Assembly (NCBI GenBank): GCA_045837725.1
Contig: JBEWZL010000091.1
Location: 1-64,000 of the forward strand
Source: Vermamoeba vermiformis
Taxonomy: Eukaryota > Tubulinea > Echinamoebida
Reading direction: 5' to 3'
DNA: 64,000 nt
How positions within the stretch are numbered: the first letter of the stretch is position 1; every line of letters begins with the position of its first letter. The position numbers were made by a program, and so were the translations under genes. Shown here piece after piece: positions 24,710-36,000 of the stretch. Under the pieces are notes generated by a model. That model had not been told where the DNA came from and made no database searches. It saw nothing but the letters and a program-made list of their open reading frames with translations.

Positions 24710-26490
24710 TTAGAACAAAGCGACGATGAATGAAGCAACCAAGAACAACAAAGAGATGTTGTTGGCAACACCCATGCTGACAGTAGAGCAAGTACCGTCC
24801 TCTGCAAATCGTAACAAGTCAGATTAGATCCTTTGGTACACGAGGCATTAACGCAACACTTACCAACTTTAACGGTGAAATCAGCAGCGCCAGTAGTATA
24901 GACCTTATAGTACTTGCGGTCCTGATTAGTTCCAACGCTGACGCAAGCATTGCTGCCGAACGATTGAGGCTGCGAGACGGATGCAGAGCAGTCAGTGCCC
25001 ATGGCGGTGATACCAACATCACCTGAGCCGCCAGTTCTGCGGACCACAATACGCTAATAATGTCGTAAGTGCCAATTTATAATCATTAAAATTACTATTA
25101 ATACCTTGGTGGACTTGGTGTTGTCGAACGCATCCGTAGCGAAGATTCTGGTGGTGGCCTTGGAGACGCTCATGTCTTGGTCGGGATCATTGACGTAGTC
25201 CAAAATTCCATCTAATCCCTATATTTAGAATATATATAGAAGGGACTACACTTTACGTACTGTAAGTATTAGCCGTGATCGAGTAAGATCCGGTTGAAGA
25301 CCCACCGAAAGCAGCGACAATAGCAGTGGAGTACTCGCTGCTGCTGCACAAGCTACCATCACCGGAAGAACTAACGAGGACATCAGCACTAGCAGCGGTA
25401 GGAAGTTGGTTTCTGGGCGAGCAAGTATGTTAGTTCAGATTCTGCATCCGTTGAACTCGTTACTTACTGAGAGGCACCAAAGGTCGTATCAGCAGGACCA
25501 TTAAACTCGAGCAAGACAAACTTGTTGGGTTCAATCGAGAGCTCGTAGTATTCCTTATCCGCTGCGGCAATGTTTCCTGTCTTCTGCTCACCTACATTCA
25601 TAGGAGAGACGGAAACTGTACGGTAGTTAGTATACAAGTATTATCTATGTTGTCTTGACGGCAATAAGATATTAATTTGCGATGTTCTAGGTCACATCTG
25701 GTTTCTACAAAAAAAATCTTACCTTCAGGAGCTGTGACGGTAACTTGAGCGCAAGCCAACCTAAAAATATCATTATATGCCCCTATTAATATCCATTACT
25801 GCAGTATCTTACCAGCCGCTCCAGCGCTGAAATTGAATTTTCGGTCAGATCAAATTGTACGTAAATTCAAAATTTAACCAGCTTACCCATCGCATATAGT
25901 AAGTGCCAGGCTCCTTGGTAATGAAGAATGATTTTTCGTGGCTCGAAGGAGACCTGCATTCCCATTGCCACATAATGTTCTGATCGAAAGAGGTCTCGTT
26001 AGCGGATGTGGCCAAAGCAACCGTGCAAGGAGCAGTGTTATGACCTCCTCCAATGCTAAAAGTAGAGTCGATATTTCTAAGCACATAGTGATTAATTAAG
26101 TAACGTTGTTTGAGGTGGAATGTACCTCCGCTTCAGAAGGGAGTACACATCTGTAAGCTATTGTACCCGTATTTAGGCAAAGTAACACTACCAGGACCAA
26201 CACCAAATCCGCAAGGCTTATCTTGCGAGGCAGACGCTTGAGTATCGCCTACGAATTAGATTAGTAATTTTAATCCAGTACAAATGCAATATAATTAGTG
26301 ATGTAAGCATAATTATGAGCAATTTACCTTGATAATTAGCAGGAGTAGGCTTAATCATCCAACTGTAAATAAAATTAATTAGTTACGGATTGGCGGTCTT
26401 TTATTACTGTTAAGTTTATTACCCGTGACCGTAAGCAGCAACGCACAATGATGCAAGCACCACGAAAGCAAGAGCAAAAATCTTAGCCAT
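24710..26490 (-). CDS. secreted, GPI-anchored protein with candidate copper histidine brace (LPMO-like)
   Basis: ATG at 26490; signal peptide MAKIFALAFVVLASLCVAAYG with likely cleavage before H22, leaving HGWMIKPTPANYQG as the mature start. The next parts read DKPCGFGVGPGSVTLPKYG, then NIDSTFSIGGGHNTAPC and WECRSPSSHEKSFFI, and GTYYMRWRWSGWLACAQV. A free N-terminal His followed by a second buried His and an aromatic RWRW strand is the plan of lytic polysaccharide monooxygenases and related copper proteins. The C-terminal half is a Ser/Thr-rich beta region (AQVTVTAPE, YYELSIEPNKFVLLEFNGPA, RKYYKVYTTGAADFTVKV) ending in a hydrophobic tail NNISLLFLVASFIVALF like a GPI signal. One exon, 25813-25826, is only 14 nt; it restores RWRWSG. 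Activity on polysaccharide is inference; the family level is not certain. Confidence 0.6.
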
Positions 26491-26658
26491 AGTGATGTGT
26501 AGATATTCTCCGTTAATTTTCTAAAATAAAAGTTACTCGCCGCTTGCCTGATCTGGAATTTATGAAATTTATTTTTTCTTCGTTTCTCAGTTTCGTTTTG
26601 CTCGGTTGCTCACAAAAACGCGTTCGTCAATGCCAAATTAACAGCCATCATTCAGCTT

Positions 26659-28455
26659 ATGATGCTTACCGCGGTTATTGTGTTGCTGATCTTGGTGATT
26701 GCTGCCTTGGGTATCAAAACCTTATTAGCATCAAAACCTATCAATGGCGTACCTCTACTCGCAGGTCCTTCAATTGCAGGAAAATTCAATAGTAAGTAAA
26801 TTACCTACGTGTCAAGTCTAGATCCTCCGTTTTTAATTTCAAATCGCAGAAAATCCTGCCAAAATGCTCGAAGAGTCCAGAGAAAAATATGGAGACGTAT
26901 TTACCCTTGATTTATATTTACTACGAATGACTATCTCTTTTAAAGTCGCTGACATTCAAAGATTTTTTAAGGCGACTGAATCTGAAATGACAATTAAATG
27001 TAAGTTGCTCGCAAAAACTTGATTCCTTACAAGAATAATTTACCTCGCTAGATATTGATATCACTAGTTTCAAATTTCAGTTCGAAGTTGCAAACTTTTT
27101 TATTTCAGGTTCGCCTCTAGATTTCATAATAACCATTTCAATCCATAGCAACAGAACGGTTTGTTAAAGCTGTAGTTGGTCCTGAAGCGTTTGACCGCAA
27201 AGAAGCTATTCCTGACTCGCACGCACTAATAGCCGAAGGATTTCTAAGACCAGAACGACTCCAGCATTACATTGACCTACTGCGCGACGAAGCGAGAAAA
27301 ACTTGGGCCAAATTGGCTGAAAAAGAAGAATTTGATTTGTTTCCTGAGGTAAGACACGTGCTTTGATCATATTCGCCAATTTATGGCAACATCCCTTAAT
27401 TCTTCCCAGCCGTTTTTGTTTCTGACACGTGTCATTTTAGATCTCTCGGTTTGTAGTGCTGAGCAACATCTTGTGCTTCATGGGCAGACCTACTTACGAG
27501 AAACACGCAGACCAATTCGCACGTGCGTACTATGATATTGAGACCAATGCCTTTAAGCCGCTATCATTGCTCGCGCCATGGCTGCCTACACCTTCTACTA
27601 GGCTCGTTGCCAAGTCCCGCAAGAAGCTCTTAGAGATCATTGAGGAGGAAGTACGTCGTCAAAAAAGTATCACAACTACTACTACTGACAACGATGTTTA
27701 TGACAGACCAATAAGAGGTTAGCGAATCAAGAAGCGTACGAGAACAATAAGGATTATTTACAGCTCAATTTGAGCACGTCGCTCAAACAAGGGTTCCCGA
27801 CATCGAGGTACCCCTACTGGTTCTCCACATGGTTCGTCACATTGTTCTTTGCTGCGCACACCAATACTGCTGGAACTTTTGCGTGGTCCGTTGCGCATTT
27901 AGCTGAAAATCAGAAATTTCAAGAACGTGCCAGAAGAGAATGTCAAGCAGCTGTCAAAAGTACGTCACGACGGTAATCAAGGTAGCAGTGCTTAATTTTT
28001 CGGTAGATGACTCAGATCCGATCACATTATCAACGTTGCAGACATTGACGTTCTTAGACTGCGTAATGAAAGAGACCGTGAGAAGTTACGCGCTGTTATT
28101 TATGACGCGCAAGACGATGATTCCCGTCCAGTTCGGTGACGTGACAATACCTAAAGGTGAAATGGTGGCTATTAGTCCTTACATGATTCACCACGACCCG
28201 CAGATTTACAACGATCCGTACGTTTACAACCCCGATCGGTTTGAAGGTGAAGAGGGACAACGACATTTTGACGACAAGACGTACATTCAGTTCGGTTACG
28301 GCCAGCACCGTTGTTTAGGAGAAAAATTTGCGAATGTTGTGCTGAAGACCGGTTGGCTCGAATTGTTTTCCAAATATAGTATAGAAATCTTGTCTCCGAT
28401 AACCCCGCCTGATTTCTCAAGGTACGCCGAACACTTAATTAATTACCTTCTATAA
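26659..28455 (+). CDS. cytochrome P450, copy 1
   Basis: Starts MMLTAVIVLLILVIAALG, a membrane anchor for the ER, with proline-containing hinge KPINGVPLLAGPS. The I-helix reads WFVTLFFAAHTNTAGTFAW (the AG-x-D/N-T type), the K-helix KETVRSY gives ExxR, and the heme loop is FGYGQHRCLGEKF with the Cys ligand. Total is about 470 residues over several short exons. Heme-thiolate monooxygenase; the closest feel is the CYP51/CYP7-like group, but I cannot assign a subfamily or substrate. The exon joint near 27690-27770 is unclear to me: a weak GTTTAT donor is needed to keep the I-helix frame. The 3' end of one intron carries the TGACACGTGTCA palindrome at 27423. Confidence 0.85.
27423..27434. promoter_or_regulatory. 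12-bp perfect palindrome TGACACGTGTCA, site 2
   Basis: Same palindrome as at 6805 and 33029, here only a few bases before a splice acceptor inside the first P450 gene. A CACGTG-type core with flanks TGA and TCA conserved in all three sites. Confidence 0.35.
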
Positions 28456-28729
28456 ATGTATAACGTCATATACAGAGCGGTTGGAATTCCTTTTTGCCAA
28501 GGTTCAATTCGGGCAAAATTACGGAAGTTGAAATAAGCGGATGCGGTTTAAACTAGAAGTGGAAGTGCGTTCTTATTCACGAGAATTTATGAAAGATTAC
28601 GAAGCGATACTTTCACCAAATAAGGAAATAAACTGAAAGTCACGCGGTATGTTTCGGAATTGTCCCGCTCAATAGTTGGTAATTTTAGTTTTTTCATTAA
28701 TTCAATCGCAAGCGACAGAGTTGACACAA

Positions 28730-31526
28730 ATGGCGCACTGCTGTAGTATCAAGACTACGGCAATTATATTTGGCCTCTTAGCGGTCCTCTTATACTTTCT
28801 TTTGCCAGGCCCAGACAGATCAATCCCGAATCTGCCCCCTTTCGTTAAGAGTTTGCCGGTGATTGGTAACTCTATCGATAATATATCTCGCAATAAGGCT
28901 TGGATAGTTGAAGTACTTAAGCAATACGGAGGCGTAGCTCACGCTTGGATCATGTTTCAAGTAAGTCCTAAATTTAGCTACCGCAGTCGCATCCGTGGGT
29001 TACATATTTAATGTAAAATATTCAGCTTATTAAATTGTATTATTACGCTTGATTCAGTTACTGAAACGTTTTCTGCCGAAATAATTATTTTTAGTACTCA
29101 TCCACAATCTGACGTTTTGATTGGCGATAGAATAATCTCTTAATGATGGACGCGCAAGGCTCAGAATTAGTTTACGATGAAAAACGATTTACTCGCCACG
29201 GAGCTATCCCCGAATTCGCGCTTAAACTGCTGCCTTGGAATGTCGGAAACATGGATGGCGAAGAACACAAGCAAAGAAAGACTCTCTTGCTCGAAACAGT
29301 ATCGGTGAGTATAAAACTGAATTTATTAGATTATTTTTGTAATTTAAAGTTTTATTTTCTTTCGGCGGATCGCGCCAAGTTTTTCCGACGCGTTTAAACC
29401 ACTAAAACTGATTGCTAAACGCATGAATATGCTTAGTAATATATATATTGCTCGAGTACAAGCATTTTCGGTGTTTTATATAGCTGATCCCGAGTAATAA
29501 TTTTATCAAAATTCCTTTGCGCGAATTTTATTAAGTCCGATGTTATTCCGCAGACTGTCAAGCTTGCGAATACGTTAATAACAATACTTATAAATCATAT
29601 AGGATGCCATGTTGGACAAATATCGTCCGATTATCTCGCAGCTCGTGGATCGATTTTTTGCCAGATGGAGCGCGCAGACTGGAAACTTTAGTTTCTCAGA
29701 TGAAGCATTTGGATTCTACGCCTTGATGCTGTCTCGATCCTTTTTAGGACAAGACATCGAGATCGGCGGTGAGAATTACGAAAATTTGAAGTTCTTGAGA
29801 GGATGCGTCATGGATGCAGTTCCAATCGATTTGCCGGGAACTACTTATCGTAAGAATAATCTATATCCATTATATATTTATAAATACATCGTAATCAGTT
29901 ATTCTACGCAATTAGACCAGAGGAAATTTCCAGTACAAAACTAAATCCGCTTTTTTGTCAAATATTAATTATAATTCCGACAGATAAATGCATTAAGACC
30001 GTTAATGCACAATTGAAGTGGTACGCAGATGTTATTACGGACCACTACAATCATCCTGAGAAGTACGACGATGGATTTAGAGCGGTCTACGAGCTCATGA
30101 AGAAAACGAAGCAAGATGTTAGCGCAGAAGATATGGCCAAAGAAATTAATCATATGATGTTTGCTGGACCTCCTGTAGCTTGGAAATTGTAAGTAGAAAC
30201 GAGATGCAGGATGCGCTTGTGGATTACAAAACAAATCTGACATTTCTTTTAGGGCTACTAATACCATCCTGGCCTTATTGAAGAACCCTGAGTATTTGCA
30301 ACGAGTCAAAGCGGAAATTAACCAAAACACAAAGCAACGGGTTGAATTTGATATTAACAAATTATTGCCGCCTATGGTAATGTCCAATAATGCAATATTA
30401 TAACACAAAAATATATCCTTATTTATCTATTTAATTGGTACCAAGATTCTGATCGCGAATGAATTTAAAGCGATAAAAATAACAGATCCAGCAATGTTAA
30501 TTAACCGCAATGAATTTCTTAATGATACGCGAAGATTTGACCTAATTTTGGTGTTATATAGGAGCTCGATATGGCCCTAAAAGAGACTATTCGTATGTAC
30601 GTTGGCTTACCTGGTATTCTGGCCAAAGCTCGAGACACTTTCAATTTCACGCATGCGTATCCGGATGGTACATCGAAGACATACACGTTCCCCAAAGGTA
30701 ATATAGCATATGATATATGTTGCCGTTGACAAAATGCCAATAATTATGATTGCATTTGTGTTGACGGGACCTGAATTCAATTTTTGCGACGGAAGAATAG
30801 ATTCGTTTTTGTGTTTTTTTTCGACGGTCGTTAAAGTCTATAATATGCACGCCTATGAAATTATTATTTAACGCCTATACTCGTAATAATAATTTATCGG
30901 AAGTTTCTGATCCGCCTGAAAATTGGTATCTTCGTGCGCGGGATCTAGGGCAGTTGTGAGCTCTGGTGTACTTCCCACGTAACATTTATTACTATACTAA
31001 CGCACTCATGTTGTTCAGGCTGGGTCGGCCAGATGTCTATTAATGCCGTGAATTATAACCCTGATAACTTTGAAGATCCCGAGTCGTTCAAACCTGACAG
31101 ATGGCACACGGATGCGGGCAAACATTCGCCTGAAAAATTCAATTATAACACGTTTGGTGCGGGTCCTATTATAGGTAACTTCATTTATATCAGTATACAG
31201 CTATCTAATTATGCCACAAACCTTCCCCAGCTGGTCGCGAGCCGTTTTCTTTTTATGAAATCTACGGCTGTTGCCTTGCTTCGATAATTTTCTTTTGACA
31301 TGACTGACAGTTAACTCTTTGCAAAACTAAGTCGATATCGATAGGACACCGTTGCTTGGGCCAGCGATTAGCGCCGTTCGTGACAAAGATGTTTATTTTT
31401 GAGCTCTTTGCTCGTGGATGTACTTTCAACATGGTACATCCGGACGAATGGCTGGAGTTCAACATGCAGATGGTGCCTATTCCTGAAAAGGGCTTTTTAA
31501 TCAATAACTTCAAGTGTGCGAACTAA
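28730..31526 (+). CDS. cytochrome P450, copy 2 (tandem paralogue)
   Basis: Starts MAHCCSIKTTAIIFGLLAVL, a membrane anchor, with the hinge PNLPPFVKSLPVIGNS. Downstream are HKQRKTLLLETVS, an I-helix around EINHMMFAGPPVAWKLATN, the K-helix ExxR in LKETIRMYVG, PERF-like PDRWHTDAG and a heme loop reading FGAGPIIGHRCLGQRL. The loop therefore seems three residues longer than the standard FxxGxxxCxG, unless a non-canonical donor is used. The gene is the neighbour of copy 1 in the same orientation, but differs in sequence and intron positions, so the duplication is old or the pair is only loosely related. Probable ER oxygenase of unknown substrate. Several introns over 150 nt make it longer than copy 1. 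Confidence 0.82.
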
Positions 31527-31941
31527 TCTAGTGAGATCATGCAAAACTGTGCGTAAATAAACGAATTCAATAATTATTTAATTCGCAACCACATCCCTGC
31601 CTGGCTTCGAGAGCAAAATGCTTGCAGATCCGTAAACGGGTAAATCAAGTGTCACGTTGTAAAGAACCTCCGACCGCAGTCCACGTACGCCGGCCAGATT
31701 TAATCTTCCTTATATGGCTATTACGCCTTCTTATCAGGAAATTTTTGTGGGATTTCCGTTACGTGAGTTCTGTTAATTTATCACAACACGTCAAAGTTGT
31801 ACATTTCCAGGGTATAAATTATGTTTCGTTTTCTTTTTGGCATTATTTGTCGAGAATTAAAAGAGGTGACAACAACATTTCGGATTTGATTCGATTACAA
31901 AATCTTCTGTTGGGTTAGAGTTTCATTCAGCAGTTACACTC
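31527..31941. other. intergenic region, no gene seen
   Basis: Region between the second P450 and the HTH gene. A plus frame at 31622-31918 shows no motif and no conserved composition. AT-rich; no repeat or RNA recognised. Confidence 0.4.
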
Positions 31942-32764
31942 ATGGACTTCTCCGAGATATTAGATCTGAATATGACTTGCATCAAGCAATTCGATAGCGT
32001 AAGTGAACGTCGTCGATACGCGATCCGCATTGGTTAGAGCTCAAAGACTTACTCTTTAATACTAGAGCGCATATCAAATGCAGGAAGCGCACCTAGCACC
32101 TTACCTCTTCTCTTGGGACTACGTGTCCAGCTGCCTGGATGTTACCGATCAGCAGATGTCTCACAAACGAAAAGCTCCCGAAACACTTCTTGACTATGCC
32201 GAATACATTTTCAACGATACTATTTATCCGCCGCCTTATAAAAGACAAAAATTATCCTCGGAGGAATCGGACGAAAGAGTATCAATTCACAGTACTTTGA
32301 GCTCGCTTGTCTCAAGCCCAGAATGCAACGAAAGCTATGTTGGCGAGTCTGACCAATCATGTTCAGCGCCTATGAGTCCTAGCAGCGAGTGCAAGTCCTC
32401 AGACGATAGCAATATGGAATTGCCGAAACCTAGATCATCTGCCGGTCTTTCCTCAACGCTCCCCAGCGAGAAATTATGGCGTACTCTGCGTGAAAAAATG
32501 CGATACAATCATATTCACCAGAAAGAAGTCGCGAGAGATATCGGTGTTAGGTAAGATCGGGCTCACAAAATCTCTTTGTGGATCTATCTTCTAATCGATT
32601 CAATCAGCCCGAGTACAATCAGCTCATACATGAATAGAAAGAGTCGACTAAATGGATGGCATTGTCTTGAACTAGCGATCGTTCGATGGTTGGAAAAGAA
32701 CGAGAGCAGATTCAACTTGAACATTATCGATTACACCAAGACATTCAAGTTGACACCTGATTAA
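31942..32764 (+). CDS. probable DNA-binding protein with lambda-repressor/HNF1-like HTH, 232 aa
   Basis: Three exons (31942-31998, 32066-32550, 32608-32764) sum to 699 nt. The N-terminal two thirds are acidic and Ser/Pro-rich (SSLVSSPECNE, SCSAPMSPSSECKSSDDS) with basic PYKRQKL and HKRKAPE patches, possible nuclear signals. The C-terminal domain LREKMRYNHIHQKEVARDIG, then VSPSTISSYMNRKSRLNGWH and LAIVRWLEKNE looks like a helix-turn-helix of the lambda-repressor-like/HNF1 N-domain type: Q-x-x-VA-x-x-IGVS-x-S-x-IS-x-YMN. The homeodomain of true HNF1/HMBOX is absent. A transcription regulator is likely; targets unknown. Confidence 0.75.
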
Positions 32765-33028
32765 TGCACTGATACCAACGGCCATATTTATTTATTATGT
32801 ACATATTGCGATTGATTGTATTTTATTAATTACGCTTCTCAGTAACGGTTAGAAATGATAATAAACCAATTTTGGACTGAACGGTCACATTGAGAACTGA
32901 ATCAAAGTGTATTTCAAATCTTTATTATCATAACAATATAGTACTTTAAACTAATCAAATTATCTCATGCAGCGGTCTTGCAAGCAGCAGAACTGTAGCG
33001 GCAGAAGAGGCGGATGTGATCTGACATT

Positions 33029-33040
33029 TGACACGTGTCA
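33029..33040. promoter_or_regulatory. 12-bp perfect palindrome TGACACGTGTCA, site 3
   Basis: Third copy of the palindrome, 19 bases past the stop codon of the giant minus-strand gene (33059) and inside an AGCTGA/TCAGCT-rich stretch. Its distance from the plus-strand HTH gene end (32764) means it could equally be an enhancer for neither gene. Confidence 0.3.
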
Positions 33041-33058
33041 ATCAGCTGACGACGAGAT

Positions 33059-36000
33059 TTAAACCTTGGGCGGGTTAGCATCTCGGATAACAGCTCCGAA
33101 CTCATTGCTCATCACGAGGATCGAGAACTTCTCAACAGAGTCGAGCTGATTGGTGCTCAATGAAGTGTAGTCGAAGCGGCCCTTCAGATCAGTGTACTAA
33201 ACATAGAAAAAAATAGATTAGTGACTGTGTTTTTAATCTCGCAACATTAGATAAAGCGAATTGGTATATAGTAAAGTGGGTATGTTAAAGTGAGTGAAGC
33301 TAAATTTGGTTATTATTTGTCAAACGCGATTGACAGGTATTCATCTCGCGAGAGCTAAAAACGATATTTTTTATGAGCTGTCATTCACGTCGTTCCCTTC
33401 CTGCTAAAATTGGTTGCAGTAAATCTTAAGATTAAAAAAGTGAGCGCAGGGAACGACCCCAAGAGTAATAAATCAAAATTTTTGCCCTCGGAATACGAAC
33501 AACGCTCAAATCGTAGCAATGATTGGCTATTATCGCAACAGTAATTTAACCGTTGCAAAGTACCGTAGTAGTAGACATGCGAAAACAACTGCTACTTACG
33601 CCGTCCTTGTAGAAATCAACGCTGCCGCTGCGACTTTGCGAGTAGACCTTGACGTACACCTTGGACAGTGGTTTGTTCTGGTCCTTGCGCAACACCTTCA
33701 ATTGACCAATGTTCTCCATCACGTGCACGGCAAGGGCGTTGCTGTAGTAGGCCTGTCATATTGGAATCATTAGTACAATTTATCGGCAGTATTGGAAAAT
33801 TCGGGTCGCGGATTCGCAATTCAACGAATAATCTCCGGCAAACCCGGTGTCGCTTTTTTTGTAGGTAATACTTAGAAAGTCCAGTCTCAATTCTCATAAA
33901 GATCACATAGATTAAAAATCGCTAGCGAATTACTTACGGTAGATCTGCGCAAGCCCCAAGCGAATACTTCGAGCATCAAGTTCTTGTTTTGAAGTTCCTT
34001 AGGGATCTCAACGACGGTTTCAGGTTGAGCAGGATCGATGGCAACCTTGATCGTCTTGTTGGGCTTGATGAACAAAAATTGATCGGCCCTAGAAAAAAGA
34101 ATTCAGTCAGATCTAATTCTGATTGGTAAAAACTAGATGCGGTATAATTATGCCACAATGTCTTAACGAGATGTATGACATATCCAATCATGATTTTTAC
34201 TCGCTTGTAATAAAATAAATAAATCAAATCTTTTTTTAAACCGATCTAAAAAAGGCAAATGCAAAATCAGATGATTATATTAATTAGCGTATCCATCTAT
34301 TAATATAAACGGGTACTTACTTGGTTTGGATGAAAGGATTGTTGCTGAACAACAACTCGAGATCCAAGTCGAAAAAGTTGACCACCAATTGGCCACCAGC
34401 GGGACCTGTGGCAGCGGCAATCAATTTGACGCCTTCGACATTGACAGACAAGGCAGGAGCCACGACAGTAGTGCTCGGGCCCTTGACTGGAGCAGCGGCC
34501 ACGTCCTCAGCAGTGACTTCGCTGGCCACGGCAGCCACGGCTTGGAACAGATCGCGCCATCTCTTGACAGGGTGATTCCTGATTCACAGAATTAATTAAG
34601 ATTTGTTTCTAGAAGGCGCCACGTGATCGTTTCTAGAGCTTACAGGTGTTTTTTGGAGATTTCTAACGCGGTCTTGGGGTTCTCGTTGAAGCAGTCCAAA
34701 TAAGCAGCGAGGTACTCGTACTGCAACACACTGTGCGAGCCAACACCCTTCTCGGGCTTGTTGACGCGCTTGAAGAAGTTGATGGCCTCTTCAATGCGGT
34801 CCTGAAGCACCAAGTAGACTACGACCGACATCTTTTGAGCATCGGTCAATTGCGGCACGTAGCACAACTGCTCGATGAATGACTCGTATTGGGCCTTGAA
34901 TCTGTTCATGATCACGTTAGACACGATCAAAATCAAATAAAATCAACGAGTCTTACGAAGTGTTGAGGATCTCGCGCTTCTTGCCAAGAGCGTGGGCACG
35001 GGCATTGACGAGCGGGAAGTACTCCAAGTGTTGGTAAGTGTGGCGCTCAATCGGATCAATCTTGACGAGCTTGGAGGTGAAGTAGCCCTTGATTTGGTAG
35101 GTGATCGAGTCGCAGTATTGGACGTACTCGGGGATAAGAGACTCGTCCTTGTGGTGCAGGGCGTAGGCGTACAAGGTGGAGTTGAAGACCAAACGCTTCT
35201 TCAAGATCTTGATGACCTTCTTGAACACGTCCTTCTTGTTCATGCGCCACGCGATGCGGTCAAGGGAAACCTTGTGGATGTTTTGAGTCTTCAAGAACTT
35301 GTAGACAGCGTCATCCGAGCCTTGTTGAGAGATGTACTCCCAAGTGTTCGTGTCAACGCTGGTTAACTTCTCGACGACGCGCAACTTGCTGGGAGGAGCA
35401 AAAGCAATCACCTTCTCGTCCTTGCTGACGTGAATGGGGAAGTGCTCAAAACTGCCCGCAGCGGGGAAGTAGAAGCTGTACTCGAAGGTGGTAGTCGAGT
35501 ACGAGCTCATGTCACGGTGCATGCTCTTGGTGACGAAGCCCTTGTTGACGGGAATGGCACCAATAGGGATTTGCATCAACATGTCAATGCGTTGCATGGC
35601 ACTGGAGACGTTGGAGAGAACAATGTGGCAGCCATAGACCCTGGAGAACATTGTTAGTTTCAATGATACGGACGAATCGAATAGACCTACTTGTTGATTA
35701 AGAACTCTTCCTTCTCCCAGTTGACGTATTTATCGACTTGAACTCCGCGATCATAGGTGTATCTGTCGTTAGGATCGAAGTAGTTTTGTCCGACGAGAAC
35801 AGCCATACTAAGCAACATGTCAGTAACGGTTGATAATTGTTAACATGATTGACTTACCGCTCGACAGGGCACTCCTTGATCTCCTTGTGGAAGGCAATAG
35901 TAGCCTTCTTGGTGTTCAAAATCATCTTGGTGTCTTCAAAAGCAACATCAAGGGCTTCGTCTTTAGTGCCAGTGCTCATGCTCAGATCCAACACGGACAC

